The translations under genes were made by a program, and so were the position numbers. A DNA stretch of 64,000 nt from contig CM050655.1 of assembly GCA_027574665.1 (NCBI GenBank), positions 16,115,170-16,179,169 on the forward strand, in the 5' to 3' direction. This stretch comes from Rhynochetos jubatus. Taxonomy: Eukaryota > Chordata > Aves > Eurypygiformes > Rhynochetidae. A model generated the notes under the pieces. The model was not told the DNA's origin and made no database searches. It saw only the letters and a list, made by a program, of their open reading frames with translations. This document shows, in pieces, positions 37,701-49,985 of the stretch (position 1 is the stretch's first letter; the number at the start of each line of letters is the position of its first letter).

Positions 37701-38939
37701 ATTTTCCAAAAAAGTACAGGTAGGTGTAAAGAAACTTGATAATACAGTTCACTAAACACTATTAGAACATATACAATACATGGCAATACTCAGTTGTGTC
37801 AGGGCTCTGCACAGGTCAGCACAAGCTCATTTCTCAGTGGTAGTTTAGTAGGTTAAGACTCATAGATTGTCTATACCTTAAAATACAAAATCAAGCGTGA
37901 TTATCTTAGCTTTAGACTTTGTCTCATAACCAAAACAGCACTAAACAGCTAGGGCACTAGAATATCTGGTCACCCATCAATTCACTGTTTTCTTGAGTCA
38001 TCAGTGTGTATTTGAGCCAGGGGAATGATTTCTAGTACAAAAATATGATAGGAACAATATCTCTTATTGGACCAGATCTCCATCAAAAACCTATCAGGAA
38101 AGTTAAATTTCAAGGAAGCATGGGATACTCTTCATTACAGAAAAACAGGAAATTGAAAAAATGTTGCACTACTAAAAACAATACATGTGGTATTGCAAAC
38201 AAAATACAACTGAAGGTGTCACAAAAATTATCAGAAGTATCCTAGATGGGTGTTTCAAGTACTGCAAAATCAGTATGGCATAGGCATGACTTCAGTTATT
38301 CAAAAAGACCCTAATATCGCCATACAGGCAATGGTACACGACATCACCCAAACAGACACAGGAACACAGTGTATATTACAAGCTAAATAAGGTAACTAGA
38401 AGACATGGAAGAAAAAAAAACCAAAAACCACCACCACGCCACAGAGTTAAGTTTACACATAGTTTGTTCTAGTATGTCAGTTATGAAGACATGCAGAAAA
38501 AAAACCTCTCATTGCTCTGATGCCTGAATGCTAAACTGTGAATGAACCAGAGGATATATTCTGTCCCTAAGTGATAGAAGACCCTATCACTATTCTACCA
38601 TACCAAAGAAAAAGAAGCTATTAAATGTAATGCATAAAATAACATTTAGCAAGGAAGTCATAATAATTACTTCACAAAAAGGATATTCACTCAAGTTCTA
38701 AACCATTGCTTCAAATTGCAAAATACTTAGGTATAAGTTAAATCAAGTAAAACTTAAGCTCTCCCTTAAAGAACACCTGAAAATAACAGGAGGAACTACC
38801 TAACTCATCATGCTTTATTAAAAACAGTGAATTTCAGTAGGTTTTGACATGACCTTACTGGTCTGCAAATTCAGCCTAGTTATTGCAGGAATATATACGT
38901 AGCTTCGTTATGAAATGAGCATTCAGGGTAGCAGTGTAA
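34777..38939. other. Non-coding DNA, no gene recognised
   Basis: It includes an A13 run (34887-34899). A less AT-rich patch at 35550-35830 stands out in composition and may be an old repeat of a family I do not recognise; no terminal repeats or known consensus words were seen. The rest is ordinary AT-rich DNA. Confidence 0.6.
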
Positions 38940-39020
38940 ATCAGATTAAAAAGCAGTATAACCAAGGGTCAGGAACAGACTCTGTTGGGCACTGTATAAG
39001 CACAACAGAAAAACGAGGGC
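38940..39020 (-). mobile_element. L2/MIR-type retroposon 3' tail, reversed
   Basis: On the plus strand GGGTCAGGAACAGACTCTGT, then TGGGCACTGTATAAGCACAA followed by CAG, reads as the reverse complement of the amniote tail family. In the consensus that stretch is 'aggacccattgtgctaggcactgtacaaacacag', then 'agacagtccctgcccc'. Only the tail portion is recognisable. Moderately diverged and non-functional. Confidence 0.5.
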
Positions 39021-41449
39021 CTTGAATGATTTTTGAGACACATAGTTTAAAGTAAGGAAAACCTAGCAATGTGATGTGTCCATCTGTCGCATACTTAAAG
39101 TAGAAGAATGACTGTCACTTGACATACTAAAAAAGGCTAAAACAAAAATCAAGAAAAAGCTCGCAAAATGCTATTACAGCACTACTAAGAACAAATACAG
39201 AAACGTGCCATCCTATCTGTTTCTTGGCTAAGCTGGATAGCATATCTTTAAGTGCTACTTGTTAGAAGCATGCTGAATCATTCTGCTTCACTGCAGAGAC
39301 CCAACATTGATAACCAATTCTTCTTGAGTGGCAGAAATTATTTTGCAAAGGTAAGAAGTGTGACAGCTATTCCTTTTGTGATCATCTAAGTAGCAGCACA
39401 ATATCGTATGAGGCTTCTACATAGGTACAATTTTCTACATGCTATGATTCTAAGTGTCCCATTCACACAAGATGATGGTATCTACACTGTCCAGGTGGCA
39501 TAATAGAAGTAAAAGTAAATTGTAATAAAAGATTGTCACAGGATCAATGTCTCATATCTTAAAATTAAGCATTTTGGCTCTGCTTCAGCATTCATCAGCC
39601 AGAACCTATTACCCTATGACAATATTCCATTTCACTGATATCTGTTCATTATAAAATATATATATTTACAGTATTTGGAAGGTGAGTTTTAATGCTGTGA
39701 ATGCCCTTTAAAAGGAGACTATTTTACCATTATAAATTCCAAATGACTAGTCAAGATATTCAATTCCCTGTTTAAATCTTTAAATATACTTAGGAATTCC
39801 TTATTTCAGAAGACTTTCTAATGCCTGTTCCTTTACTGTTTAAATATATATTACAGTGTAAAATGAGAAAGGTCTTCATTAACTCATTGCACTTGGGAAA
39901 CTCACCTTTTTGTGATGTTAGTTTCAGTCATTTATCACAATGTGTTACCAATCACCAAGGTAAGTGCCACTAATGCTTGTGTATGTCACCATATTTGAAC
40001 TTTTCACATTTTGAAGAAGCCTAAGGGAGTTGGGTATCCCAGCATGTTGAATCTGAAAACCTCAACTCTGACACTGGAATAACAAACTCCTTACATTCTG
40101 CTCATGTCCACCACATAGCCCAGGTCTCAACCTCAGTTGGTTACCTCATAAAAAGACCTTTACAAAAAATTATTACCAACAGAAGTCTTGTGTTGTTGAG
40201 AGATCTTTTTTATCCTGAAGGAATCAATAGGAAAAATACAGCTTTTTTTCCCATCATTTTTCTTTTAAGAAAAAAAATGCTTTATTAAGCATTGTATTTA
40301 AGGACAACTTTAAATAGTAACAAAAGCAGTGAAGTCCAAAAACTGTACAGAGAAAATACCTAGTAGCATCTGAGACTGAGAACAGTATTATCAGTGTCAG
40401 CATACTGATGACCCAGATGGTATTTGTATGTTTGAAGTATGACATCTTTACTCCTCTTGTCATCCAACAGAAGTAATTAACAACAATCAAGTGGGTGTTA
40501 ATTGGATATAATGGAACAATCTCCAGTCAGTCTGAGCCTACTATTTGCCTCTTACTAGTAATTATGAACACTAAATACTCATGCTAATCTCCTTCTTCTC
40601 ACTGAAGCCAAACAGAGGTGCAGTATTTACTCAGCTGATAGCTTGTTTTGTCTGCAATTTAGTCTGTTTTAAGCCAAGAAACTCATAATTTGCAGAGCCG
40701 TCACCAGCTGCCAGGATTACACAAAAGAATGCAAGGCCCTAGATGACAGCAATTCAGTATATATCATCCAGGGAAAAAAGGGACAATTATTAATTAAACT
40801 GACCTGTTAGAATCACAGTAGCCACAACACCCGGACACATAAATCCTGAAAACTACCCATTTGTATAACATCCAGTAAGTTCACATTTCAGATCCATACC
40901 CTCATCAAGAAAATAAGCTGTTTAAACAGAAAAGTTGCAAAGATACTATTCTTTTTCTATGAAAGACTGCAACAACCCTTTTGCTGATAGTAAAGTGGCG
41001 AACAATCTAAGCCACATCACTGTAGAATGTGCTTGGCTCTTTGATTACTATTACTGTAGCAAATTGAAAGTATCTTATCAAGAGTGACCATTAGAAACGT
41101 ATTACCAGCCATTAAGCAGGTGGTTAGATGTTTTAAAATAGCTTTTACATAGTAATAGAATCCAGAGCAGTCAGCCTTATTTATGATTCTATTAAGAGCA
41201 AAAAAAGAAAAAAAAATAAAAACAATGAAGAATTTTTTTGTGTGTGGTGTAAGGGGGCATTTTTCAGTGGTTTTGCAAGACCATTACATAACCAATATAT
41301 GAATCACAGAAATCGTTACAACACTTAAAGCACACTTAAATGCTATTAAGCTTACTTCTCTTGTAATAAATAATCTTTCCAACATTGTAAGAATTGGATT
41401 GATTCAACATATCATGCAAAAAGGTAGCATGCCAGATTAGCAAACCAGT
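39021..41449. other. Non-coding AT-rich DNA, no gene recognised
   Basis: Short open frames only. Nothing beyond ordinary AT-rich sequence is recognised. Confidence 0.65.
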
Positions 41450-41700
41450 TTGGGGGCCAGTTTTTAAGAATTATTCACAGGAAATTGTTTGCATCATTTA
41501 ATCCTCTCCAAACTTTGCTTGATTTAAGATGAATTGAATTGGTTTGTGCCGAGACAGATATTTTTCTTATGTTATATGTAGATGTCATCACTATGTCAAT
41601 AACTAAGACGTGCATTGATTTACAGAAATGATATGCTATTTGGAATACAATTACTGATTGATGCAGAAGGGCCAGAAATACAGACCATTAGGTACCATTA
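41450..41700. promoter_or_regulatory. Candidate regulatory DNA with octamer- and PBX-like cores
   Basis: GTTTGCAT at 41487-41494 is one base off the POU octamer ATTTGCAT, and TGATTGAT at 41655-41662 is an exact PBX-type core. Two CpGs (CCGAGAC, GACGTGC) occur. The stretch is free of simple repeats. The motifs are short and common by chance, so support is weak. Confidence 0.22.
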
Positions 41701-42564
41701 TATTATTGATTTCATCTTTGAATTTGGGAAAATCACTCTATGCATGATGAGAATCTTGCAATTTTCCTGTGTCAATTCACATCTGTAGTTGGGGTTTCAA
41801 CATGCACACTTTAGAAAGGAAACAGAATTATATGGATCTTTTAACTCAAACACCACAAAGCAAACCACAAAGTAATTCATGATAAACATATGTTACTTCA
41901 ACACAAATAACATCCAAACATGCTAGTGGCACCTCATAAATCTTCACAGAAAAAGAAAAAAGTACCCTACCCATGCAACAGAGGTATGTTTAGCCGTATC
42001 AACCACAATTTTCACAAATAAAATCAATATTTTGCAGCCGTCATATCTGCCCTTTAGGAATTATGGAGTTAAATGAGTGTTGCATGTTTAAATCATGATG
42101 TTTAAAACATCACAATGTTTTCTTTTAAAGTAATTTCTTTCAAAACTCACCCAAAACTCAGCTTCAGATAATTCTTTTCACACTTCTCCCAAACAATACA
42201 TTTATTTTTGAGTCCAAAATTTTATCTTCCTAAGTCCTCCCCAAATTTATTTTAGGATTATAACTGCAGAGATTTCCAGTCAACTCTCTGCCATGACCTC
42301 CAGAGAATGATCTAACAGAGTTTGTCCAGTGAATTCATACTGCTCAAAGACACCTGAAACACTTTTGTGGACTGGGCATGCTATTTATAGAAACAGCATT
42401 TTCACCCATTTAAATAGAACCAAAAAGCACTACTAGAACAAAGGATTCATTCATAAGGGCCAGATTTCTATTCCAGCTACTCTTTACCACATCATCTTTA
42501 CAAAAAAGAATTAAGGAGAGTTACCATAGTTGCGCCAATATTGTAAGACTGGAAGTGACAGCAT
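41701..42564. other. Non-coding AT-rich DNA
   Basis: No repeat, RNA gene or credible frame is recognised. Confidence 0.65.
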
Positions 42565-42725
42565 GATTCAAAACTCCATGACTTATCTCTCTGGACAGTG
42601 CACTAGCTGGTATGGCATCTCCTGCGACTATGGTGCACTTTCCATTTCTCCTTTCCTGTCACTGTCCTGAGGAAAGTGAGGAGATGGGGATTAAACACTC
42701 AACCCACTGCACCACAGCAACAATG
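42565..42725 (-). mobile_element. Old tRNA-derived SINE, reversed
   Basis: Read on the minus strand, the element starts with GTTGCTGTGGTGCAGTGGGT then TGAGTGTTTAATCCCCATC. This has the layout of a tRNA-derived SINE head, with an A-box-like TGGTGCAGTGGGTTGAG and a region resembling the text before and around the B box. The body continues to about 42565 without a clear tail. The family is not recognised with certainty; MIR-like is the best guess. Confidence 0.45.
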
Positions 42726-43983
42726 GAAAGAAGGAAATGAGAAAAAAGGAAAAGCAACCACTTGAGGAAACAGGATGTGCAAAAACATTAAGTAGTATTT
42801 ATATCATTTATTGCAGTCTTTTACATGACAAGCATTCCTTGATTGTTGGGTTGGTTTCTGAAGAAAGAACACAGGTGGAGAGATTTTGATGAAATGACAG
42901 TTTCATTTAGGACATACCCATCTGCAGCACCTTATTTTGATTAATTCTAACATGAACTAGCTTTACAATCACGCATTTTTTAGTTTGCCACCTGTTTTGG
43001 TTCCTACCCTGAAGCATCTCATGCACCTTATACATGGTAGAAGGTATTCCCATTTGGCACCTACATTAGCATTTGGTACTGCACTTAAAAAGTAGGTATT
43101 TCAGTCACAGTACTGTATCCATTACTGAATGGCTACTCCAACAGCCAATTTTTTTTTTCCTTCTAAAAGAATTGTCAGTGCTTATTCACTATATTTGCAA
43201 GCTTCGTAATGAAGCATCTGAAGCAAACTCTGCTTCAGCTTTTATACTTTCTCTCTAGAAATGTGTCCCCCAGGGAGGGCACACACAGAAAAAAAACCCC
43301 ACCAAAATCAAAAAAACCCACCAGTAAGGACTAGATGCTTTTCTAAATAGTGTTTTGGATTAAGTTAGATGACAGAAAATATTTCCCAACTGAAAAGCCA
43401 AGCTGAGTTTAGAATTTAAGGCAGAAGTAATGCTCTATCAAGTGCATCATCATCAGAAAACAATCCTTAGCTCATCAGTCCGCTGAACCAAACTGCTTGT
43501 TAAAATCACAATGCATCAGTATCCATCAGAAGTTATCTATTAAAAATCTTGGTGCCATCTGTATCATCCATGATTTAACTTCTGATACAACTGCTTTAAA
43601 CAATTCAATACTTCGAGATAAAACCTGAAACAACAGTATGTAATACATAACATATACTATATAAATGCCTTTTCCACCTCATCTGAAAACCTCATAAAAT
43701 CCATTAAGTGGTATTCTAGAGACCTAAATTGAATTTAGCATTCCAGTAGCTTTGCTAGAGAAAAACATGTTATTTCTTGTGGAAGTATCAATTTTCAATA
43801 ACTGTCTACAGATACAGTTTTAAAAGACCAAAAGAGTTCAAGAGATACTTGAAATTAGCCAGATTAATAACATATGGAAAATGAGCCACTATGCTCTACT
43901 TTCAAACCTATCAACTAGTATAGTGCCAGATTGCACTCTGCAATCTTCTGAACTTCTAAGGTTCTTGCCCCAAACACATACAT

Positions 43984-44009
43984 AAAAAAAAAAAAGAAAA
44001 AAAAAAAAA
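43984..44009 (+). repeat. A-rich run A12-G-A13
   Basis: Two poly(A) runs are separated by one G, followed by GGACACAG. No retroposon body is recognised upstream. Confidence 0.9.
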
Positions 44010-46409
44010 GGACACAGTCAGAAAGCCGCCTGAGCTACAGTCACATGTGCACAGAAGGCCACCTCTCTGGGAGCACAGACATAGTCTTGTCAGTCTCTTA
44101 CCCACAGAAGTTGGGAATCTGCAGAGGTAGGGTAATGCAAACAGGAAATGAGACACTTCTCTTGCATTTCTGCTCAAAGTCTAAATTTGGTCTTTCTTCC
44201 ATTTCCTCCTCCCACTTTTCTTCTAGGCCCAGAAATGACAGAACACAACAGGTGCCACTGATCTAGAGGAACTATAGGCTGAAGCTCCAGACATACTGTA
44301 CCAGTGCAATTATGGCCTCAGCTGGGTTCCTTGTTTTACCCTATTTTGCAGTTCTAGGAAAGAAGAAAATTTGTATACCTATAAGCAGCAAGACTGGGCT
44401 CCACACTGTCAGATGTATTTGAAATAGTTTCAGGACAACAGATGGCCTGATAAAGATGCATTCCTGCTTGTTGTCATTGGATCTGATAATCATAGCACAT
44501 TTATTATTCTGCAATAACTTCACGCTAAAATTAAATAAGGAACAATAGAAAATACAGGTCGATTTTTTTTACAGCATCTTTTCAAGAACATAAAGTTTAA
44601 ACACATCATTTATTATTTCATTCATTTTCAAACAAAAAAAAACCCCAAAACTTTTCCACATCACATGTTTCAGCCACATGCAAAAAAAATACTCATCCAA
44701 TCTTGAACAAACCCCCTTTTGGTTCAGAACATAAAACATTTGAGATTCCAGAGAACACCTGGGTATCTTCTAACATACACTATCATGCTGTTTAGATACA
44801 AGCATAAATGAACATAGATTAAATACAGAAATGATCCACATAAAGAATGACTATCCCTCCACCCTGTGAAAAACAAAATCCTGATGTTATTGCTATCCCA
44901 CTTTAAAGAAACCTGTCAGGACTCTCACTGGCACTGTGAAAGGCAACATGAATGGCAGAAATTTTGATTGATGTCACTGCCTGCCTGTCAAATGAAACAA
45001 GCAGGGCCAACCTAATCACGTTAGATTAGGGGATACAGACATGATATAATATTTTTGTGTTATAGATATGCACATAGAGTGTGTATGCACAGAATCACAG
45101 GCATATAAACATATCGTTCAAATAACACTATGTACCAGACAAAGTGTATTATTATCAAACTCTTAAACAATGCCTGTGGGTTTGGGGTGTGGTTTTTTCC
45201 TTTTACTCCTGTAATCATACACAAGTAAACTTGATGGATTTTCAAGACTTGGCAGTAGACCTTCCATATATTTTCTGGGGGCTTGATTCACTAGTTTTCT
45301 TTTTGTAACAGTGTACTCAAGCAGGTAATTTATACTACTAATCTAGAGTGAAATTGATGCAGCCACCTTTTCTAGATACAAGACTAATATGCAGATTTAA
45401 ATATACAGTCAGACTATTTTCTAATAATAAGCTCAATACATTTTAAAATGTGAGAGTATCTGAAGAAAACAGATCTTCTCTAAGAAGGTCACAGAAAAAA
45501 AGGAATCTTATCAGGCAAAGCATGCAAACCAAGAAAATGTCTATTTCAGACATGAAACTGGAATCTGACTATACTGTCTAATCATTCATCTCTGAAATAC
45601 TTGCTCAGTTGATACCCTGTTGGCTGATAAGCAGAAGAATCAATAAGAAGCACCTACACACTACCAAAAATTATGAAAATAGTCCAGGTCTCAGATTAAC
45701 TGAGAAAAAGTTATCCTAAGAATAGCTGAGAATCAAGACAATTAAACATCACTTAAGAAAAATAAAAGGGGGGGGAACACCAAAACCAACAAACAACACT
45801 AATCCCCTCTCACCCCACTCCACACAAACTTGAACTAACCTGGGCATTAAAAAAAAAAGCTTGTCAAAAGCAGCCAGAGCTACATTTCAGCTGGAAAGAG
45901 GTAAGTCTCTGAGATCCCATGCCTAAGGGTCTAGCTGACAGAAAGCTTTTTGCATGTTTTAGTCCCTGTGTTCAAAATCAAGCAAATACAGTACCCTTTG
46001 GTCACTGCATGGCTACACAGTTCACAACAGAAAAAGTGCAGAAACAATTTCAGCTACATGGAAAAAATATATTCTATACATTCACGTTACAAAGTGAGAC
46101 TTATTTTTTTTAACCTGGGCCCTAATCTAAATCTGAATGTCCATTTGGTATTTACTGTACAAAGTATGTTCCATAGGTCAGAGAAAAACATCATCTTTGG
46201 GATTTAAATAATGTTAAATGCAAGCAATTGCATTACACGTACTCATCAGATATACTATTTCCCATTCTTCGTCTTTGAACACAAAACGGAAACAGGCTTA
46301 ACGCTGAATTTTCTTAATTTTGACCCTAGTACTGAAAGGTACTCAAGCATTTTTTCTCTTCTACTGAAGCAGTCAGGTGTACCAATATCTGTAACAGGAC
46401 TAAGCCTCA

Positions 46410-46422
46410 TTTTTTTTTTTTT
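46410..46422 (+). repeat. Poly(T) run, T13
   Basis: Thirteen T bases are followed by CCACATTTTGCC. It is a simple homopolymer. Confidence 0.85.
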
Positions 46423-48989
46423 CCACATTTTGCCTAAACTTTATCAAACTTAGAACACAGCAAGAAGAACATAAATTGCAATTGAGGCTTTAATTCCTTA
46501 ACATAGGTTGCATCCTCAACTCCACTAGCATTTAATCTTGAGCCTTGAAACCTGACAAAGAGATAGTATCACAGCACATCCTGAATAACTGCCCGCTCAC
46601 CAGACAGTAAATGTAAAAGAATTTGCTCTCACACTTAAATGCAATCTGAGTGAGTGTATCCATACGCAATCTGTATATAGTCATTTAGAAGCAGTTACTT
46701 GCACATAATCCACGTGAGTCTTGGAAAGGAGGACATGACAACATAGAGGCACCTACTGAAATAAATTTGCTTACACATACATAAAGCAATACTCACATAT
46801 CATACAAATACTGACCAAACAATACTAACCTGGTTATTCAACTGGCCCTCTCAAGCCTGATCTGGCACAATGACATAACTTAAAGCAGGCAGCTCACAAT
46901 TTGCTCATTTCATGAAAGAACTGTGCAGGTTCTGCATGACCCCTGTTTTTCCAGTGTTGGATGTGAATTTTGCTAGCTTTGAAAACATTTTAGGGCTTAC
47001 ACAGAAATTTGTAAAATGTCAGCTTGAAAATTTTAATTGACTTATTAGCAATATCTCTTCTTTGAATGACCTTTTAGTCCTCCTTATAACATATCACCTA
47101 CTTTTACTACCTTCTGGCTGACAGCTTTTAATATATTCCTTCCTAGTGGATGATATCATCTGTCCTTGGATGGAATTAACTAAAGCACTACACATTTAAA
47201 AGCTGACATTAATCCATATCCACAGATTTTTAACAGCTGCTGGGATAAATATTGTGTTTCCATGCATTAGGTTTTATATAACAATGACTAGTAGAAATAA
47301 ATTGAGATTAAATATACACTGGCAACATCAAAGCCAAGGAGAAAAAAAAACACTCAGCTGATAAATGCAGTGTTTTAGTAGCTGCATATATCAATGACTA
47401 AAAATACTTACTATAATTAGCAAGAATAATTCAATTATAGCACAAACATAAGGTATATTTTGTTACTGTGGCATTGTTATATCTCTTGATAATCACATTT
47501 ATAAAAAACTTCAGTGTAGAGAGCATTGGTTCAAAACTCAGACAATACTTTATATGTTTCAAGAAATTTAGGAACTATTACAGCATCACATTTCTTTTGC
47601 AAATTATGTATTTAGATTGTGCTCATAAACATATGAGTAATCAAGTGTCCTAGATTGAGTGTTTATCCCTGCTCTAAGTGGTGCACAGAGAGGTAGGATT
47701 ACATCTTATTCTAAGTGGTAACTGAACAGAACTCCTCATGAACCACTGAAAACTCACCATTTGTCAAAGTGAAAAACATACAATTCAATAGAAGACATCC
47801 CCCCTCCCCTTCCTTTTGTCAATCAAAAGAAAATATACATCTGTAAATTAATAAGAAGCCTTTGCAATGAACTTGAACATATCTGTAAGAGAATTCTTGA
47901 AAGTGAACAATTACTTTCACCAGAGCCTGTTTAGTAGCCACAAGAATTGTTAATTCCTAGTCCAGAGTCAATAAACTAGGGTCTGCTAGCCCTGTGCAAA
48001 TATTTCTGAAAATAATATAAAATAAGTTATCTTCCTCAATATTTGTATAAAACACTTCATGTAAGTTGTTTAGACCAGTGCAGGGGCTGAGTTTTGGTTG
48101 TAAATTAGATGTCCTAGCCCAATGATTTTTTTCTTAATAACCTAGCTCCACCTGAAATTAACTATGGCTGGGAATCAGAGAATCAAAAGCTTTACCAACA
48201 TTGCAGGGAGTGTTGGCTGAGGTTAAGGGTGTACTGTTCTCCCAGGCAGAGCTATTCCTCTTAACAAAGACAGGTGCAGAAAATGCCTGAAAGAGGTTAA
48301 TGTGGTTTTGTGTCTGACAAGCAGCTTAAATACATAGGTAAGTTTTCCTGAGCTTGATGCAAACATTGTATGTGCTAACACCTTTGAAACCCATCTTGGG
48401 AACTCAATGCCAGACTGAACATACTAGAATATGGTTCAAACACCAGTAACAATTACTGTGAGCTATATATTCTGCTTTAAATTAACACATTTTTAAAGAG
48501 GTCAGTGTTTGGATTACAAAGGTACAATAGGAGGATTAAAAATCTGACCCTATAGCTGTAAACTAACTCTTTTCTTTGCTGACACATAAGGCAAAATTCA
48601 GTTATCACCCCTCTCAAAGCTGCAGTACTAATCAAAAATAAAAATAATAAAAAGATGTGGGGGTTTTTTAACTAAAGGTCAGAAGATACTTTGAATACAC
48701 CAGAAAGCAAAGATATATAAAGTCACCACATGGTTTGATAGACATTTCACAAGTTAAATTTTAACTTTTAAATAAAGTGTGCATCTAGACTACTGGTTGG
48801 GGATAGGAGAGAAAAAACTTTAAAGAATTTATAAATAATCCATAATATCTATAGAAGAAGAAAGGTTTGGGACTATTCATCCTTGCAGTGTGCAATAGCT
48901 GCACAGTTATGCATAATGTCTGGGGGGTTTATTTGGTATTCTTTTCCATTATGTTTTTATTCCATGCAGACATGGGTTTCTGACATAGT

Positions 48990-49072
48990 GTTTTGGGAGT
49001 TTTGTTTGTGTTTGGTTATTTTGTTTGGTGGGGTTTGTTTGGGTTTTTTTGTTTGGTTGGGGTTTTTTTAAA
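48990..49072 (+). repeat. Degenerate TTTGG/TTTG low-complexity tract
   Basis: Irregular units such as TTTGTTTGTG, TTTGGTT, TTTGTTTGGG and GTTTGGTTGGGG fill about 80 bases made almost only of T and G. A phenylalanine- and glycine-rich chance open frame crosses it. Confidence 0.85.
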
Positions 49073-49854
49073 GAGCATCAAACCTTAATCTTGTACCTTT
49101 CAGAGCACCTCATTGCTCTTTGTAGTATTTGCTTTCAGACATAAGATTCTTTTATTCTGTCAGTAACACAATTATCAATCTTATAACTCTGAAAAGTTCA
49201 GAAAGAATATAAATTTCTTAAAACTCACACAGGAGTTGTCAGCAGCTTTACTGAAAGGTTCTGACTATGCTTGTGATCTTGTAGTAAGCAATTACTGATG
49301 AAAAAGTAACAAGTAGTAATATAAGATTGAAAGAAATAGATTGATACCCCAACTAATTTATGGCTCCTAATTTACAGTTCAGTAAACTTAACTGAAAACA
49401 CTGTAAATTTTGTAACAACTGAATGAATTTATTTTGCTATGCCAAATATTTTGAAAGCAACTTTATACATTATAGCATTAAGTCCAGTTAGGACACGCTA
49501 GATCCACATTAAGCAGACAAAAAAATGCAAATCATCAACTGCCACAGTTCTATTAATTTCATTCTGATGTTTGTTAATATCTCTCTCTCTTTCATGCAAC
49601 ATTTGAGCACCCAAGAAAAAAAGTTCCTAAATCACTGGTTCTAGGGCCACGGGTCATAATGCCATTTTGTATGGATATAAACACTGAAGAGGCACACAAT
49701 TACACCATTTAGAGTCTAATTCAAAGACAGTAGGCCAAGCCTGAATCAAGTGCTGACAATGAGATCGCCCCACCTTTAGACTCTTCACCCATTCAACACG
49801 TTATATGGGAATGAGACTAAGTCATACCCACATCTTAGAAACAGAACAGCATTT

Positions 49855-49985
49855 CATGCTATCTCTAGCATGCTACAACAAGCTTTAACTTACATAATTG
49901 GACTGACACCTACCAATTCTACATCAAATCTCTTAAGCCTCATACAAAAGGCTGCAGCCAGCCTTCAGCTCTCCAGAGAAGCAGA
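49855..49985 (+). mobile_element. Possible L2/CR1-clade reverse transcriptase relic
   Basis: The plus-strand frame reading HAISSMLQQALTYIIGL, then about eight residues, then NLLSLIQKAAASLQL resembles the conserved C-terminal reverse transcriptase segment of L2 and CR1 elements. In those, 'GLP' is followed after about eight residues by 'LQxIQNxAAR'. Spacing differs by about two residues. Outside this short stretch the similarity disappears. It is a suggestive but weak match; chance is the main alternative. Confidence 0.25.

Larger units (their letters stand above)
42726..49854. other. Non-coding DNA, no gene recognised
   Basis: Homopolymer runs (43984-44009, 46410-46422) and a TG-rich low-complexity tract (48990-49072) are listed separately. 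A short G9 run lies at about 45768. Small open frames on both strands have no protein character. Confidence 0.65.
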
